Positions 1-12,798 are shown, counted from the stretch's first letter. The stretch: 64,000 nt of DNA from Paracentrotus lividus (GCA_940671915.1 CALNVZ010000174.1:74738345-74802344), one strand, 5' to 3'. Numbers and translations: made by a program. Notes: generated from the letters alone by a model not told the origin.

Positions 1-609
1 ATTGTGGTGAATGTTTGTTGCATGTCATTGTCAGTTGCGTTCGTTCGGCTCACACCCGGAAATGAACTGAAGCCCTAAGTTAGATTCTCGCCTCAGCTCC
101 CCGCCCCGATCCTCCCGGCGGATCGTCGACACCCGACCCGGACGCTACTTACCCCGTTCGTTCACTCGATTCTCACACACCTGTCACCAACTAACCAAGT
201 TCAAAACATCAAAAGATCACTTAATTTACATGAATCATTCTTTTGTAATGTAAAGTAACATAGGCAAAGAGTATGGTCTGGAGGGGGTGACCATCTAACT
301 TAGTTCGCGGACTTCGCGCAAATAAAAAAAAAATTGTCTAGAAATCTAACGTTAAAGTTAGGCCTAACTAAGTTAGATTTTTTTTAACATTTCTAACGTT
401 AGACTCTAACTTAACGTTAAGTTAGGCCTAAGTTAGGGCTAGGTCTTACTGCGGCAACCCGTACACAAAGTGTACGGGCTGCGAGTTATAAGCATCAAAA
501 CATGAGGTGCCTTCCCTTTTCCAGACAAGAATGTCAAAATTATGGAATAAAAGATGGACAAACCTATTTTATTTATTAGTTTATGTATGGTGAGAGTGCC
601 TAAGTCTGC
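1..609. other. No gene recognised; GC-richer block then AT-rich repeats
   Basis: Positions 60-170 are clearly richer in CG dinucleotides than the rest of the window. On the minus strand a good splice-donor-like GGGGTAAGT lies at about 149-157, so an untranslated exon of a divergent gene is possible but unproven. Positions 300-460 hold degenerate repeats of words such as CTAACGTTAG and AAGTTAGGCC. No open reading frame here looks like a protein. Confidence 0.4.
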
Positions 610-1075
610 GCGGTGCCCATGTCTGCGCACCCACGTAATTCCCGTAAATGCGCGAATTTTATAGAACAAAACCCCTAACTGATATCAACCTGCAATCTTA
701 ACCTCAACAATCCATTTTGATACAAAAAAACTACGAAAAAAATTGATTAAAAATGGTTTTCAGCAAGTTATATTTGCTACCCTGAAAATTTCAACCATTC
801 TCAAAAAGTGAAAGTCAAAAACTTGCGTGCGCTTGATTAGCGTGCAAAATGAGTTAGTGCGCAGACATGGGCACTATTCAATTCTGCAATACAAAATGAC
901 AGCCCTTCGAAAAATAGTAAAAAAACATTGTTCTTGTAAATTAATTCTTGAGATTTTTTGCTTCATTGATCATTAGAATAGGAAGAATGGAATAATATTG
1001 AGGAATCTTGAAATAATACTTTACTTTTTATTGAAATTGAGGTCAAATTTTAGGTGCGCAGACTTGGGCACCGCC
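610..1075. mobile_element. MITE-like element with ~20-bp terminal inverted repeats
   Basis: The left end GGTGCCCATGTCTGCGCACC (612-631) is matched in inverted orientation by GGTGCGCAGACTTGGGCACC (1053-1072) with one mismatch. A third, internal copy of the right-end word lies at 858-876. The interior is AT-rich and non-coding. No clear target duplication was seen. The superfamily is unknown. Confidence 0.55.
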
Positions 1076-2351
1076 ATCATACTTACAAAACTAGCCGGAT
1101 GTCTATCCTCATTTTTTATGATGATCATAAAGCAAAAAAATGGCATCAGAATTGCTGTTACAGTGTAGTTAAATGAGTCACATTCGCGGTGATTAGTTTG
1201 CAACATGCATGCGTGACATCGGCAGCAACTATATACTCTACACGCTAGTATTTTGACAGAGATCGGAGGAGACTCTGAAATGGACTGGAAAATACAAGAT
1301 TTCTTCAAGTGCACACAATTTTTAGGAATATCTGATTAGCATCTAGTCTGTTTAGGTAAGTGACATTACATGAATTATATTTTTGCAATATTTTACAGAT
1401 TCTTAGTGGTATTTTTAACCATTCCAAATCGCACATTAAAAATTTTGAAGGGTTTCTTTCAGGACGCTGACACTTCGTGGCAGCGTCTTGGGGCTAGGGC
1501 TAGGTCTAACTTTAACAGTTAACTTAGATCTAGGAATCTAAGACTAAGTAAAGAACGCTAGAACTCTACGTTCAATCAACAATTTTACATATTTTAAGTG
1601 ATCTAGATTCTACACAAAATGAACAAGTGTCTGAACGGGAAAATAGCAGCCATCTTTAATTTTTGCCCTGCACACTTGAGTTAGGATAGGGCCTAGATCT
1701 ATTGTCTTTATGTTGATGCTGTCAGATTTTCACAATATTAATTATCTTTTGAGATATCCACACAGTATGATGGGGTGATCAACCAGGTATAGTTTGCACA
1801 ATTTCAAAAATAATAAAAAAGGCAATGTTCAATCCATTTTTCATATTTTACACGAATTCAACTACATTGTAAGGTCGCACCACCATACATTTATAGTCCA
1901 CACGACACGCACCCTCGGAGTCTAGACTTAGTAAATAACGCACAATAATAGACTTAAAACTTTACACTACTGTCTGCTGAGTTGTAAAGTGCTGATTAAA
2001 AATAAAAAATTTAAACAAAAATTAAAATAAAAAAATCTTTGACTTTGAGTTTAGAGGTATTGAATTTTTAACTTAACATTTAACGCCTTATGATCTGCCA
2101 CTGCATGGCCAAAATATTTTTGAGGAGTTTATAAAAAAATGATAATATGGGGCGTCATTTTCACCATTTTAATGTAACACAAATTAATCTACATTAACTT
2201 TAATATGATATGCAATCTAGTCTTTGGTATGACTCGGCCTGGATTCATGGATGTAAATGGTTACTGAACCCTTTCCCAAGCATTGCAAGTTTTCCTTTTT
2301 TTTCTCTCCTTTGCATTAATTACAATTGCAATGTATTATCTGTCTCCACAG
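1076..2351. other. Non-coding upstream or intron sequence of gene A
   Basis: AT-rich with no convincing coding exon. A strong donor-like TTTAGGTAAGT at 1350-1360 follows an open stretch that ends in an in-frame stop, so it could at most be a 5' untranslated exon. A polypyrimidine-rich acceptor tract precedes 2352. The signal-peptide exon of gene A was not found here. Confidence 0.4.
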
Positions 2352-2675
2352 GTCTTGCTCAAAGTGTGATCCAGCCTTTGTCCTCGGTGCAACCAATTAA
2401 TGCTGGAGAGCAGATAAACCTTGACTGCACAATCACAAACACAAACGAGGAAGCCCTAGTTGAGTGGTACCATGATGGAGATGTTATTAGCTTTGGGTCG
2501 AGTATTCTCAGAGACCGTGAACAAGGATACACCCTAGAGGTGATGCAAGATTCTGATACGTCTACAACATATCATTGGATCATCAGGATTGCCAATGTGA
2601 ATGTCTTACGTGATAGAGGGCAATGGTCCTGCAAATTTGAGGGGGGAGAGGTGGTGACAGAACTTCTTCAAATAG
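2352..2675 (+). CDS. Gene A exon: Ig domain 1 (V-set-like) of an IgSF protein
   Basis: A 324-nt exon bounded by a CTCCACAG acceptor and a GTAATG donor, phase 1 at both ends, the usual arrangement for one Ig domain per exon. The translation starts GLAQSVIQPLSSVQ and carries the Ig hallmarks: Cys in NLDCTITN, the core Trp in VEWYHDG, and the Asp/Gly-x-Trp-x-Cys of RDRGQWSCKFE. The two cysteines are about 75 residues apart, which fits a V-set domain. It should act extracellularly in adhesion or recognition; the ligand is unknown. An in-frame Met at 2210 would add an intron-like T-rich leader, so I prefer splicing from a signal-peptide exon outside the visible sequence. The next exon in frame is at 3238. 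Confidence 0.85.
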
Positions 2676-3237
2676 GTAATGTTTTTTTTTAATCATTGAC
2701 AGAACCAGTACTCGCTCAAAGACACTCCATATGGAATCTGAATCACTGACATACCAACAATATTTTGGCTGTTGTTGGTCTACACGTAGTGTGTTAAGTG
2801 TTGGTGTGAATAAAGTATTAAACCACATTCTTAAGATGTTCATTTTCAAACTTCATATTCCCATGGACACATAGAGAAATGACATGGATCTACCATATTC
2901 CTTATAGGAACAGAACTAACCAATTATTCATGGCAACACATGTATGAACCTTTATTCCATGTAGCCTGGATTGAATGTTTGGGGTATAGTATGCATCATG
3001 GGGCCTTGCGTTTAAAGTTCAAGGTGTGAAAGGTCTAGAGTTTAAATGTGAGGCCCCTTTTGTATCGGAGATGTGGGTAACTCTCCTTATTAATTGCTCC
3101 ACAGAACTTTCTCCATGTGAAATATGTGTATTATATCATCATGCGCTCTTGCATTTCCTTTTAAAGGAAGTGAATTGAACAGATTTGGGTAAATCCATAG
3201 CTTTATAATCTCTTTTTATTTCCTACCACCACTCTAG

Positions 3238-3531
3238 GACCTCCGAGCATCACAACCGTCACGCCCAATCTGAACGAACCTACGCTCAACAGTGATGTTC
3301 GTCTGGAGTGCCTGGCCTCTGGTCTTCCTGTCCCTAGTGTAACCTGGTCCAGGACCTACCCTGTTCCCTACATCATGGTGAACGGTGCTAGGAAGGGCTT
3401 CATCAGGGATACGTACAACAACACCATCAGGCTCAACCCACTGACCAATGACCATAGAGGAGAGTACATGTGCTCTGTGACTAATGGACATGGAGACACC
3501 CTCACAAGGAAGACCTACGTCAGGCTGCCCT
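3238..3531 (+). CDS. Gene A exon: Ig domain 2 (I-set/C2-like)
   Basis: A 294-nt phase 1-1 exon between CACTCTAG and GTAAGG. The translation begins GPPSITTVTPNLNEP and holds Cys in RLECLASG, the core Trp in SVTWSRTYP, and GEYMCSVTNGHG for the second cysteine, an I-set/C2 pattern. It ends KTYVRLP, a typical domain edge. The next compatible exon is 24.6 kb away at 28112 and joins in phase to give YMPEV. The intervening intron carries nearly all of the repeats and assembly duplication described for 4-27 kb. A frame-broken copy of this exon lies at 12498-12798. Confidence 0.87.
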
Positions 3532-4018
3532 GTAAGGATAATCCACTCATTTTTACATTTCATTATAAAGGCAGTCTCCCTGTCCTATTCTCAAAAAATC
3601 CACTTTCCGTGTACATGGAGTAAAAGACTAATTAAAGTCAAGAGGTTTAATACCAAGCACCTCATTACAGGAGCGGAATGTGTTAGGCTATGGATACAGC
3701 AGACCTGCCAACCGTTCCGTTTTTAGCGTATTTGTTACGTTTTTTAGCTCTGAATACGCCAATACGTGTTTTGTATGTTTTGTTACGTTTTTTTTCAATT
3801 TCCGATCATGTAGTATTGTATTATGCACGATCAGCTATCCATAAACGGAGTCACAGCGCTTATGCTCGGTTTGGGGCGTCGCGATCCGTATATATTATAC
3901 GAATGTACAATGGCCGTACGTGTAGATCGCGTACATTTGTAGATCAAATCGGCCCCATACCGCGCACACAAACAACGCACATGTTTACGTTGTACATAAA
4001 GTCCATACACACATCACT
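3532..4018. other. Gene A intron, repeat-derived, no gene
   Basis: Holds ATTACAGG and the word AGACCTGCCAACC (3702-3714), which recurs inverted at about 27773-27785 and may be a transposon end. T-rich TTACGTTTTTT words and a stretch with several CG dinucleotides follow. No coding exon was recognised. Confidence 0.4.
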
Positions 4019-4680
4019 AGGCCGGGAGCCCAGAAGGTTTATTTAGTTGAGAAGAGACATAAGGTTTGATGGTCTCATCATGTCAGGACATAGCCAAGAG
4101 TCAATAAAATGGATTGCTGGCAGGCCACATCCTGTACAGGAAGCCGTGAGGGACCAAAAAGGGGGCCTCAAAAATGCATTAAATTAGTTGAGAAGAGACA
4201 TGGACAAAAATTGGTGGATATCGTTCCTGAGGGGGTACCTAATATAAAATCGGCAATGACAGCAATTTTATCCTGTACGGGGCCCCAGACAGTAGCCCCA
4301 AAGGGCCCCACCCATACGATTAAATGAGTTGAAAAGAGACATGGCTAATTCCTTTTGCAATGGAAGTATTACACACCACAGATAACCAAAACAGCAATGA
4401 CAGCAATTTTATCCTGTACAAGGGCCCAGACAGTAGCCCTAAAGGGCCCTAAATCCCATAACTAATTAAATGAGTTGAAAAGAGACATGGCTAATTCGTT
4501 TTGCAATGGAAGTATTAGATACCAGAGATACCCAAAACAGCAATGACAGCAATTTTATCCTGTACAAGGGCCCAGACAGTAGCCCTAAAGGCCCCTAAAG
4601 GGCCCCAAATCCCATATAGGCCTAACACATTAAATGAGTTGAAAAGAGACATGGCTAATTCCTTTTGCAATGGAAGTATT
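4019..4680 (+). repeat. Minisatellite arm of foldback element (first copy, truncated)
   Basis: From GGCCGGGAGCC onward the sequence matches, inverted, the block ending at 22758. It then passes into tandem units of about 146-164 bp, each with TGAGTTGAAAAGAGACATGG, GCAATGGAAGTATTAGA, GACAGCAATTTTATCC and GGGCCCAGACAGTAGCCC. The series stops mid-unit at 4680, where unrelated sequence starts. Confidence 0.8.
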
Positions 4681-7600
4681 AGCGGAATTTAATTATTACC
4701 ATAATTATACCTAGTCCTGTTTCTTTAATTGTTAAAAGACACACATAGAAAGAGGAGAATACCACTACATTTTTATTTGCGCATATCATATGGGCCGTTA
4801 TGTGAACAATACAAAAAATACTAATGTTAGGTGGGGTTACGAACGAATGTAACAGTAATCAATAAACTCGCTACAGAATCAAAAGGTGGGTTAATCTATA
4901 TAATTTGGACCACCAATCGTATAATCAGCTTAAATTTCGGTATCGATGCTACTAGTTTAAACTGAGGATGCAACCGGCTTGATGGGACTGGTGCCGTGGT
5001 TTTGTGTTTGTGGAGGTTGATTTTGAATATCGAGCAGGAAGTATTTGGGACGAGGCTTTATCATGTGAACATCAATGTTCAGAGAGCTGATATTTGAGTG
5101 AAAAACTGGACGTCAGACATGCAAGACGTACGAGTCACACGAACTTGAAAGAGATTTTCTTGATTGGTATCAAGAAGCGGGTGGAAGTTAAAATAAATAT
5201 CAGATTGAACAGAATTGTATGTTAGTTACACAGACACACACACAACCACCGACCCCAACTCCAACGCGACATTTACATATATTAAATATCATATTATTCC
5301 ACACATTCCCTCATACACACGCACGACCCACGCGATTCCTTTATCCCCTCCCTCCACAAAAATAGGCACCACACACACCTTAGCCAAAAGCACAAGCACA
5401 TCCACATTTCTATAATCCCACACCTCAACATATTAAATTTTGTATTCATCCATTAGATGGATTCAATTTATTCCAACGGCACGCTTAAAACACATCAATC
5501 CGTTATGTTACCACAAGGAAGATCGCTTGAATGTTTTCGGTATATTCCTATTACAAGTGGGTGAGTGAACAAGGAGGTATGTGCGTTGGTGTTGGGGATT
5601 TGAGATAAGGGTGTAATGAGTGTTTTGTGTGTGCGTGTGTGCGTGGTGTGGTTGGTTTTTGCGCTGATGGTGTGGATGAGTGTGTGTGTTTGTGTAGGCG
5701 CCTTCTCCAAAACAAATGTGCGTCATTTCCCCGGCAGCTTCTGGATCCAATCGCGAAGAAAACCAATCGCTTTCGCTGGCTTTTAACGTCTTTAAGCCGT
5801 ATTAAGATTTCGGGATCTAGTTCAAAAGCCGATAAATCGTCTCTTGGTAGAAAAAGACACCACAATTCGTAAAGGCTCTCGTCGCAATATAAGCAATATC
5901 TAGTTGATTGAAAGTTGTCAGACAACCACAAAAGAAGAAGTTTTGAGTAAAAAATATAAGAGTGAAAAGATGCTACCCTAATGATATTCTCGCTTTACTG
6001 CCCCATAGTACACCTCTCTCAATTTTGTCTTACTTCTATAAAAAAACCTAGGTGTCACCCAATATTTATGCGCTATAGTAGATATGCACTTTCTTTTGCT
6101 TCTATCTTTTCTCTATGTTTTTGTGTTGTTTATTTTTTTTTTTTTTTTTTTTGCTATTCTTCCAATACAAAAAGCGTGCTATGAGTGTGAAATCGTCGTT
6201 CACCAGCAATTGCTAGGACAAAAGGAAGTGACCAACCCCTCGCCTATCAAAAAAATCATATTAAGAAAGACTGAAATTCAACAATGGTCGCGCGCCGATC
6301 ATTAAAAATTGCATACAGCCGCGGAACACATTCACCACATCTAGTAACAAATGTTGCTGAAAGAACATACCATGGTCTACATAGGGAGATTCGAGTCGGT
6401 CAATAAAATTGCGAATTGATTTTTTTGAGGTCGCTTTGTTAGGTGTCTGTAAAAGCTCAACACCATGTATGGGCTGAGAAGATGGATAATTTAGTAGTGA
6501 ACGTACAAGGAATTAAGGATAAGATCTGCATTCTCAGTAGGACGTGTACTCAGCATAGCAAGTATATGTGATCTATATAGAGTGGGAAAAGAATGTCCCC
6601 GCCCTCTCCTCACTGGAAATGCATCAGGATATGTCTATGCTGCCATAAGAATCTAATTTATTTTGGTACGAATAAATTGGCAGGGAACAGACTTACTTGT
6701 AAGAAGACCAAACAATAAATCTATTAGGGCTCCGGATTGTTTTAGGATACCAAACTCTTGTAGGAATTATGTTGGAATGGGAGTGTTTCAGTGGTTTAAA
6801 ATATATAACAATTGTTTATAACAGGTGATTATGTTCCTATTAGTCTAATCTGGGGTCAATTGCCCAAGAATACACTGGGACACGAGGCATGCCTATTAAT
6901 ACATCCCTGTAACTAATTAAAAAAACGACCTCTTGTAGATCGACATATGAAATTAGAATGGAGAAGGGTATCCTGGATTGCATCTAGGGCGTCTCTGACA
7001 ATGCGAATTGAATTATTCTAACGATTGAAATGAGACTTCGGTGCTCCAAAAACGAGAGGAAGTACAGTGAAGGTACTAAATCATTTTTGTTCCTACTCTA
7101 AAATATGGCACTAAGCTCTGCTGGTTGATATTCTGCTGGGAAGATCCACAACCACATTCTCTAGTCTGCGCAGATATATAGGTCCGTAAGAAAACGACCG
7201 GAGTGATCTATGTCGTCTTTACTGCTATCATAGGCATGCAGTCAGGAACAAGGGAGCCAACCATATCATACAGTGTCCATATAAATCTCAATTATATAGA
7301 AGGAGGAGTCGATATATTGTCAACTTTTTCTCTCAATTTTTTTTTGTTTTTTTTACTGGGCTATTCATAATTATATAAAAGAAAGACTCTCCACCTTCCA
7401 GATGAGTGGAGCTTCCTAGTTTTTCTAATAAAATCATAAACACTAAGAAGTAAGGAAGGTATTTGATATTGAGTATATATACTTTTTTTTCCATCAAGGC
7501 ACATTCAAAGGTAAAGTGAAAAAAGAAGGGGCAGCACTGGGAGTAGCTAATTGGGTTTGTCACTCTAGGGTAGCTGTCACATCTCACAAGTTCATAATAG

Positions 7601-8600
7601 GAAGAAAAGAGCTCGAGCTGAAATATGAGTGCGATGCGATATGATATGGACAGTCACTCATTTAAATTGGCGAGCCACTCTGTTCCGCTTAGATTCGAAC
7701 TATCACATAAGGACAAAGAGCTTGGAAGAAAACACCACGGGATTTTGTTACGTGGTGCTCCGATATATTCATATTGGCGCATTTTATTCCGTCAGCTAAT
7801 ATATAGTCTGTATTGCTATTGTCGAGTGTATCCGACGCATAAGTGACTGCATTGGGTTATGTAGGAGGTGAGGAAATCTCATGTCCTCCAATTTAATAGG
7901 AATGAAAAAAGAACCGCATGGAATGAAGGAGATTATTTTAATCTCGCACCAAAATAAAATTAGCTGGGGAATTAGTGGCCCATACTATTAATTGATTAGC
8001 ATGGATACGTGGCATTACTTTCACAGTATTTCGTTCGGTACTGGTTTAAGCGTCAAGTTAAACAAGTTGGGAAGGTCCTCGGGCTAAAAAAAAAAAAAAT
8101 ACAGGGAGATAACTGGATGTCAAGGCAGAGGTCGCCATACAAGTGCAAATTTAAATACAGGTTTTTGTTGTGTAGTACTAAAAAATATCTTCATGTACTC
8201 CTCGTAGGGTAATTAAAGAAAGAGATATAGCTAAAGAAATGCATATTAAGAGTATCAATATATACACAATAATCGAGGTTTCTTACAAACGGGAGACAAA
8301 TGTGGTTACTTTTGGATGTATATTTTGTAATATTCCTCACGTAATTCACATTTCCTCAGAGAAATTTGACACAATTGTTTTTATTAAAAATGTATCCATT
8401 TTTTTTTTTATGTCTGAGGTCTGGCTCGGATGTGTATTTGTAGTTAGCTGTGCAGAAGGAATGACCCTTGGCAATCATACAAAAAATGCGCAAAAATGTC
8501 GAGAACTAATTTATGTCTTGTTACAGAATTCATAATGGCGAGGGACACATAGCGAACCGAGTAATGAGAATAAAAAATGAATCTTTTGAGACAATTAAAA
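4681..8600. other. About 3.9 kb with no recognised gene
   Basis: Unlike its flanks this block has no recognisable copy elsewhere in the window. It holds a CA/AC-rich stretch (5225-5420), a GT-rich stretch (5600-5700), a 22-base T run (about 6130-6152) and AT-rich DNA. Short open frames at 5551-5931 and 7625-7846 show no domain, signal or splice support. It starts abruptly inside a minisatellite unit, so it may be an insertion, another haplotype or a misjoin. Confidence 0.45.
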
Positions 8601-9293
8601 GTGCCCTCTTTAAAACTTTCAGCCAAAATGTGATCAAGTTTGCTGTTTCGTAGAATACTGATTGCAAATACCTTCGATAAATATAATAATTAGCCTTTCA
8701 TTAATTAGAGAGTTATCTCATTTCCTTATTTTACAGTATAACTCGATTTCTTAGAAAGTGAATGCACAGATCAAAAGAATCATACTAAAGAGGGAGATGT
8801 ATCAGCCTAAGCTCCTCCATCATGTTATAGAAGGCAAATGCTTTCCAACAACACAATATTGCCTCCAGCAGGCTGGGGGATATTGCATAAGCAATTTTTT
8901 TTTTAAATAAGAAGTCGGCAATGGCGACCAGATGCGGTAAAAATTTTGTGTTTGAAAAAGTACCTAATGATGACAAAAAAGCATTAGGTCTATTCAGACT
9001 AAGTGGACATTTAGCTGGTAATTTTGATGTGGCAGCTGGTGCCTTTGAAAATGCTAAATTAGGATTTGAAATCAATCAGCAAAAGGCTTCTTTTACAAAT
9101 ACAACAAAATTATTAAGTTCAAACATTTAAATGTGATCCAGTTTTTTTTCTTACGCTGAATAATCTGAGCAAACGAGGAATTTGACGTAATGGGACTATT
9201 ATGGTGCTTTAAATGCTTCTTATTCTTAATGACCAATACCTTTTGGTCAGATTGTTTTTTGCTTAAAGATATATTTTCATGGACTATACTTCT
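8600..9293. repeat. Unit Y, first part (cleaner copy), ends at gap
   Basis: It recurs in a noisy, indel-rich form at about 15860-16500. A 69-codon plus-strand frame (8921-9127, MATRCGKNFVFEKVPNDD...) and an overlapping minus-strand frame (8785-9075) are both open here and broken in the copy. Neither resembles a family I know, so neither is called as a gene. The T-rich 3' part leads straight to the N run. Confidence 0.7.
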
Positions 9294-9318
9294 NNNNNNN
9301 NNNNNNNNNNNNNNNNNN
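9294..9318. other. Assembly gap, 25 N
   Basis: Exactly 25 N, as in the other two gaps. In the second copy of this region (around 16500) the two flanks are adjacent with essentially nothing between them, so the true missing length here may be near zero. Confidence 0.95.
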
Positions 9319-9882
9319 AACATGGCATATAAATACAGGTAATTTGGATTTAGTTATTTACTTGAAATGTTGAATTTAAGGCACTGGTCGTGTCACTCAC
9401 ATTTTGGACGTCGTGTCACTCACGACACATAGAGGCGGACCATTTTCCACAGAGAGGGAACAATTGATAAACACACTAAATGTCAGAGAGGTACACTATT
9501 CATATACATATACCAGCACTTATGTTACCCTTAGAGATCTACTTGAGTACATATCCAACCATAACCAATGATGGTCAGAAACCCATGTCTTTTTTCTGTC
9601 GTGTCACTCACGCACTGTTTTTTAATCATAATTTACAGGACCAATTGTAAAATTCAAATCCAACTGGTAATGACACATGCCACTCCTACATTATACATAA
9701 TATGGTAGTCATGATCCATTCATAACCAACAAGTGCAAAGATATGCGCTCTTCTATCAGTCCAAATGTCGTGTCACTCACGTTTGAATATGACCATTACT
9801 AATTATCAAGAGTGCCCCTTTTCACAAAGAAATTGTTGGTGTGACTTTTTTTTTCATTTCATTTTCTGTACAATAAGAGCCA
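9319..9882. repeat. Unit Y, second part, with GTCGTGTCACTCAC motifs
   Basis: It recurs at about 16503-17083. The word GTCGTGTCACTCAC occurs four times (about 9386, 9408, 9598, 9766). At the second it extends to the small hairpin GTCGTGTCACTCACGACAC. No coding region. Confidence 0.75.
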
Positions 9883-11588
9883 TAAAGAGAAGATGAACAA
9901 AACGCTAACTGATATCGATACCTGCAATCTTACCTCAACAATCCATATTTGATACAAAAACTACCGATGAATTAAAAATGGTTTTCAGCAAGTTATATTT
10001 GCTAACCCTGAAATTTCAACCCATCAAAAAAGTGAAAGTCAAAAACTTGCGTGCGCTTGATTAGCGTGCAAAATGAGTTAGTGCGGCAGCACATGGGCAC
10101 TATTCAATCTGCAATACAAATGACACCCTTCGAAAAATAGTAAAAAAACTTGTATGTAAATTATCTTGAAGATTTTTGCTTCATTGATCATAGAATAGGA
10201 AGAATGGAATAATATTGAGGAATCTTGATAATACTTTACTTTTTATTGAAATTGAGTTCAAATTTTAGGTGCGCAGACTTTGGGCACCGCCATCAATACT
10301 ACAAAACTAGCCGGATTCTATCCTCATTTTTTATGATGATGACAAATGGCATAGAAAATGCTGTTACAGTGTAGTTAAATGAGTGCACATTCGCGGGTGA
10401 TTAGTTTGCAACATGCATGCGTGACATCGGCAGCAACTATATATCTTCTCACGCTAGTATTTTTGAACAGAGATCGGAGGAGACTCTGAATGTGACTGGA
10501 AAATAACAAGATTTCCTTCAAGTGCAAACAATTTTTAGGAAATACTTATAGCAATCTAGTCTGTTTAGGTAAGTGACATTACATGAATTATATTTTTGCA
10601 ATATTTTAATACAGATTCTAGTGGTATTTTAACCATATACACAATCGCACATTAAAAAATTTGAGGGTTTTCTTTCAGGACGCTGACAACTTCGTGGGCA
10701 GCGTCTTGGGGCTTAGGCTAGGTCTAACTTTAAACAGTTAACTTAGATCTAGGAAATCTAAGAACTAAAGTAAAGAACGCTAGAACTCTACGTTCAATCA
10801 CAATAATACTTTTAGTGATCTAGATTCTACCATGAAGCAAATGTGTCTGACGGGAAAATAGCAGCCATCTTTAATTTTTGCCCTGCAGAACACTTGAGTA
10901 GGTAGGGCCTAGATCTATTGTCTTTATGTTGATGCTGTCAAGATTTTCACAATATTAATTATCTTTTGAGAATAATCCACACAGTATGAATGGGGTGATC
11001 AACCAGGTATAGTTTTTGACAATTTCAAAAATATAAAAAAGGCAATGTTCAAGTGCCATTTTCATATTTTTACACGAATTCAACTACATTGTAAGGTCGC
11101 ACCACATACATTTATAGTCCACACGACACGCACCCTCGGAGTCTAGACTTAGTAAATTAACGGCACAATAATAGACTTAAAACTTTACACTACTGTCTGC
11201 TGAGTTGAGAGAGATAGGTTAAAAATAAAATTTAAACAAAAATTAAAATAAAAAAATCTTTGACTTGAGTTTAGGAGGTATTAGGATTTTTTTATTAACA
11301 TTTAACAGCCTTATGATCTGCCACTGCATGGCCCAAAATATTTTTGAGGAGTTTATAAAAAAAATGATAAATAATGGGGCGATCATTTTCAACAATTTTT
11401 AAATGTAACACAAATTAATCTACATTAACTTTAATATGAATATGGCAATCTAGTCTTTGTATGGACTCGAGCTGGATTCATGGATGTAAATGGTTACTGA
11501 ACCCTTTTCCCAAGCATTGGCAAGTTTTCCTTTTTATTTTCTCCTTGCATTAAATTACAATTGGCAATGTATTTATCTGTCTCCACAG

Positions 11589-11916
11589 GTCTGTTGCTCA
11601 AAGTGTGATCCAGCCTTTGTCCTCGGTGCAACAATTAATGCTGGAGAGCAGATAAACCTTGACTGCACAATCACAACACAAACGAGGAAGCCCTAGTTGA
11701 GTGTACCAATGATGGAGATGTTAATTAGCTTTGGGTCGAAGTATTCTCACAGACCGTGAACAAGGATACACCCTAGAGGTGATGCAAGATTCTGATACGT
11801 CTACAACATATCATTGGAATCATCAAGGATTGCCAATGTGAATGTCTTACGTGGATAGAGGGCAATGGTCGCTGCAATTTGAGGGGGGGAGAGGTGGTGA
11901 CAGAAACTTCTTCAAA
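11589..11916 (+). pseudogene. Frame-broken copy of gene A Ig exon 1
   Basis: It matches 2352-2675 and keeps the CTCCACAG acceptor and GTAATG donor. Small indels break the frame, for example GTCTGTTGCTC for GTCTTGCTC near the start and a missing base in ACAACACAAACG. The frame stops within about 40 codons. The errors look like sequencing noise rather than evolutionary decay, so this is more likely a ghost exon than a true pseudogene. Confidence 0.7.
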
Positions 11917-12497
11917 GGTAATGTTTTTTTTTTAATCATTGACAGAACCAGTACTCCGCTCAAGACACTCCATATGGGAATCTGAATCACGACTTAACAA
12001 CAATATTTGGCTGTTGTTGGTCTACACGTAGTGTGTAAGTGTTTGGGTGATAAAGTATAAAACCACATCTAAGATGTTCATTTTCAAAACTTCATATTTC
12101 CCATGGACACATTAGAGACAATGACATGGGATCTATCCATATTCCTTATAGGAGACAGAACTAAACCAATTATTCTATTTGCAACACATGTATGAACGCT
12201 TTATTCATGTAGTCTGGATTGAATGTTTTGGGGGTATAGTATGCATCAATGGGGCCTTGCCGTTTAAAGTTCAAGGTGTGAAAGGTCTAGAGTTTAAATG
12301 GTGAGGCCCCTTTTTGTATCGGAGATGTGGGTAAACTCTCCTTATTAATTGTCGCACAGAACTTTCTCCATGTGAAATATGGTGTTTATATCATCATGCG
12401 CTCTTGCATTTTTCCTTTTAAAGGGAAGTGAATGAACAGATTGGGTAAATCCATAAGCTTTATAAATCTCTTTTTATTTCCCTACCACCACTCTAGG

Positions 12498-12798
12498 ACC
12501 GCTCGAGCATCACAACCGCACACGGTCCCCAATCTGAACGACCTACGCTCAACAGTGATGTTCGTCTGGAGTGCCTGGCCTGGTCTTCCTGTCACTAGTG
12601 TAACCTGGTCCAGGACCTACCCTGTTATCCTACATCAATGGTGAACGGTGCTAAGGAAGGGCTTCATCAGGGATACGAACAACAAACACCTATCAGGCTC
12701 AACCCACTGACCAATGGCCATAGAGGAGAGAACATGGTGCTCTGTGACTAATGGACATGGAGACACCCTCACAAGGAAGAGCCTACGTCAGCTGCCCT
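12498..12798 (+). pseudogene. Frame-broken copy of gene A Ig exon 2
   Basis: It matches 3238-3531 with scattered insertions and deletions (CCGCTCGAGC for CCTCCGAGC at the start, a shortened GGCCTGGTCTT in the middle). Acceptor and GTAAGG donor are retained. It has the same interpretation as the preceding broken copy: probably an unpolished read of the same exon. Confidence 0.7.

Larger units (their letters stand above)
664..4680 (+). repeat. Duplicated segment, cleaner copy (unit X)
   Basis: This stretch, including the first two Ig exons of gene A, recurs nearly collinearly at about 9897-13900. The second copy differs by many one- or two-base insertions and deletions, many in homopolymers. 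The coding exons here are open; those in the second copy are frameshifted. This is therefore taken as the reliable copy. Confidence 0.85.

Noticed and set aside
300-460. Telomere-like TTAGGG words
   Set aside because: Only isolated TTAGGG/TAGGGC words within a degenerate CTAACGTTAG repeat; no tandem hexamer array.
8785-9130. Overlapping plus- and minus-strand frames as a small gene
   Set aside because: No recognisable domain, no splice context, and both are destroyed in the second copy; which frame, if any, is real cannot be told.
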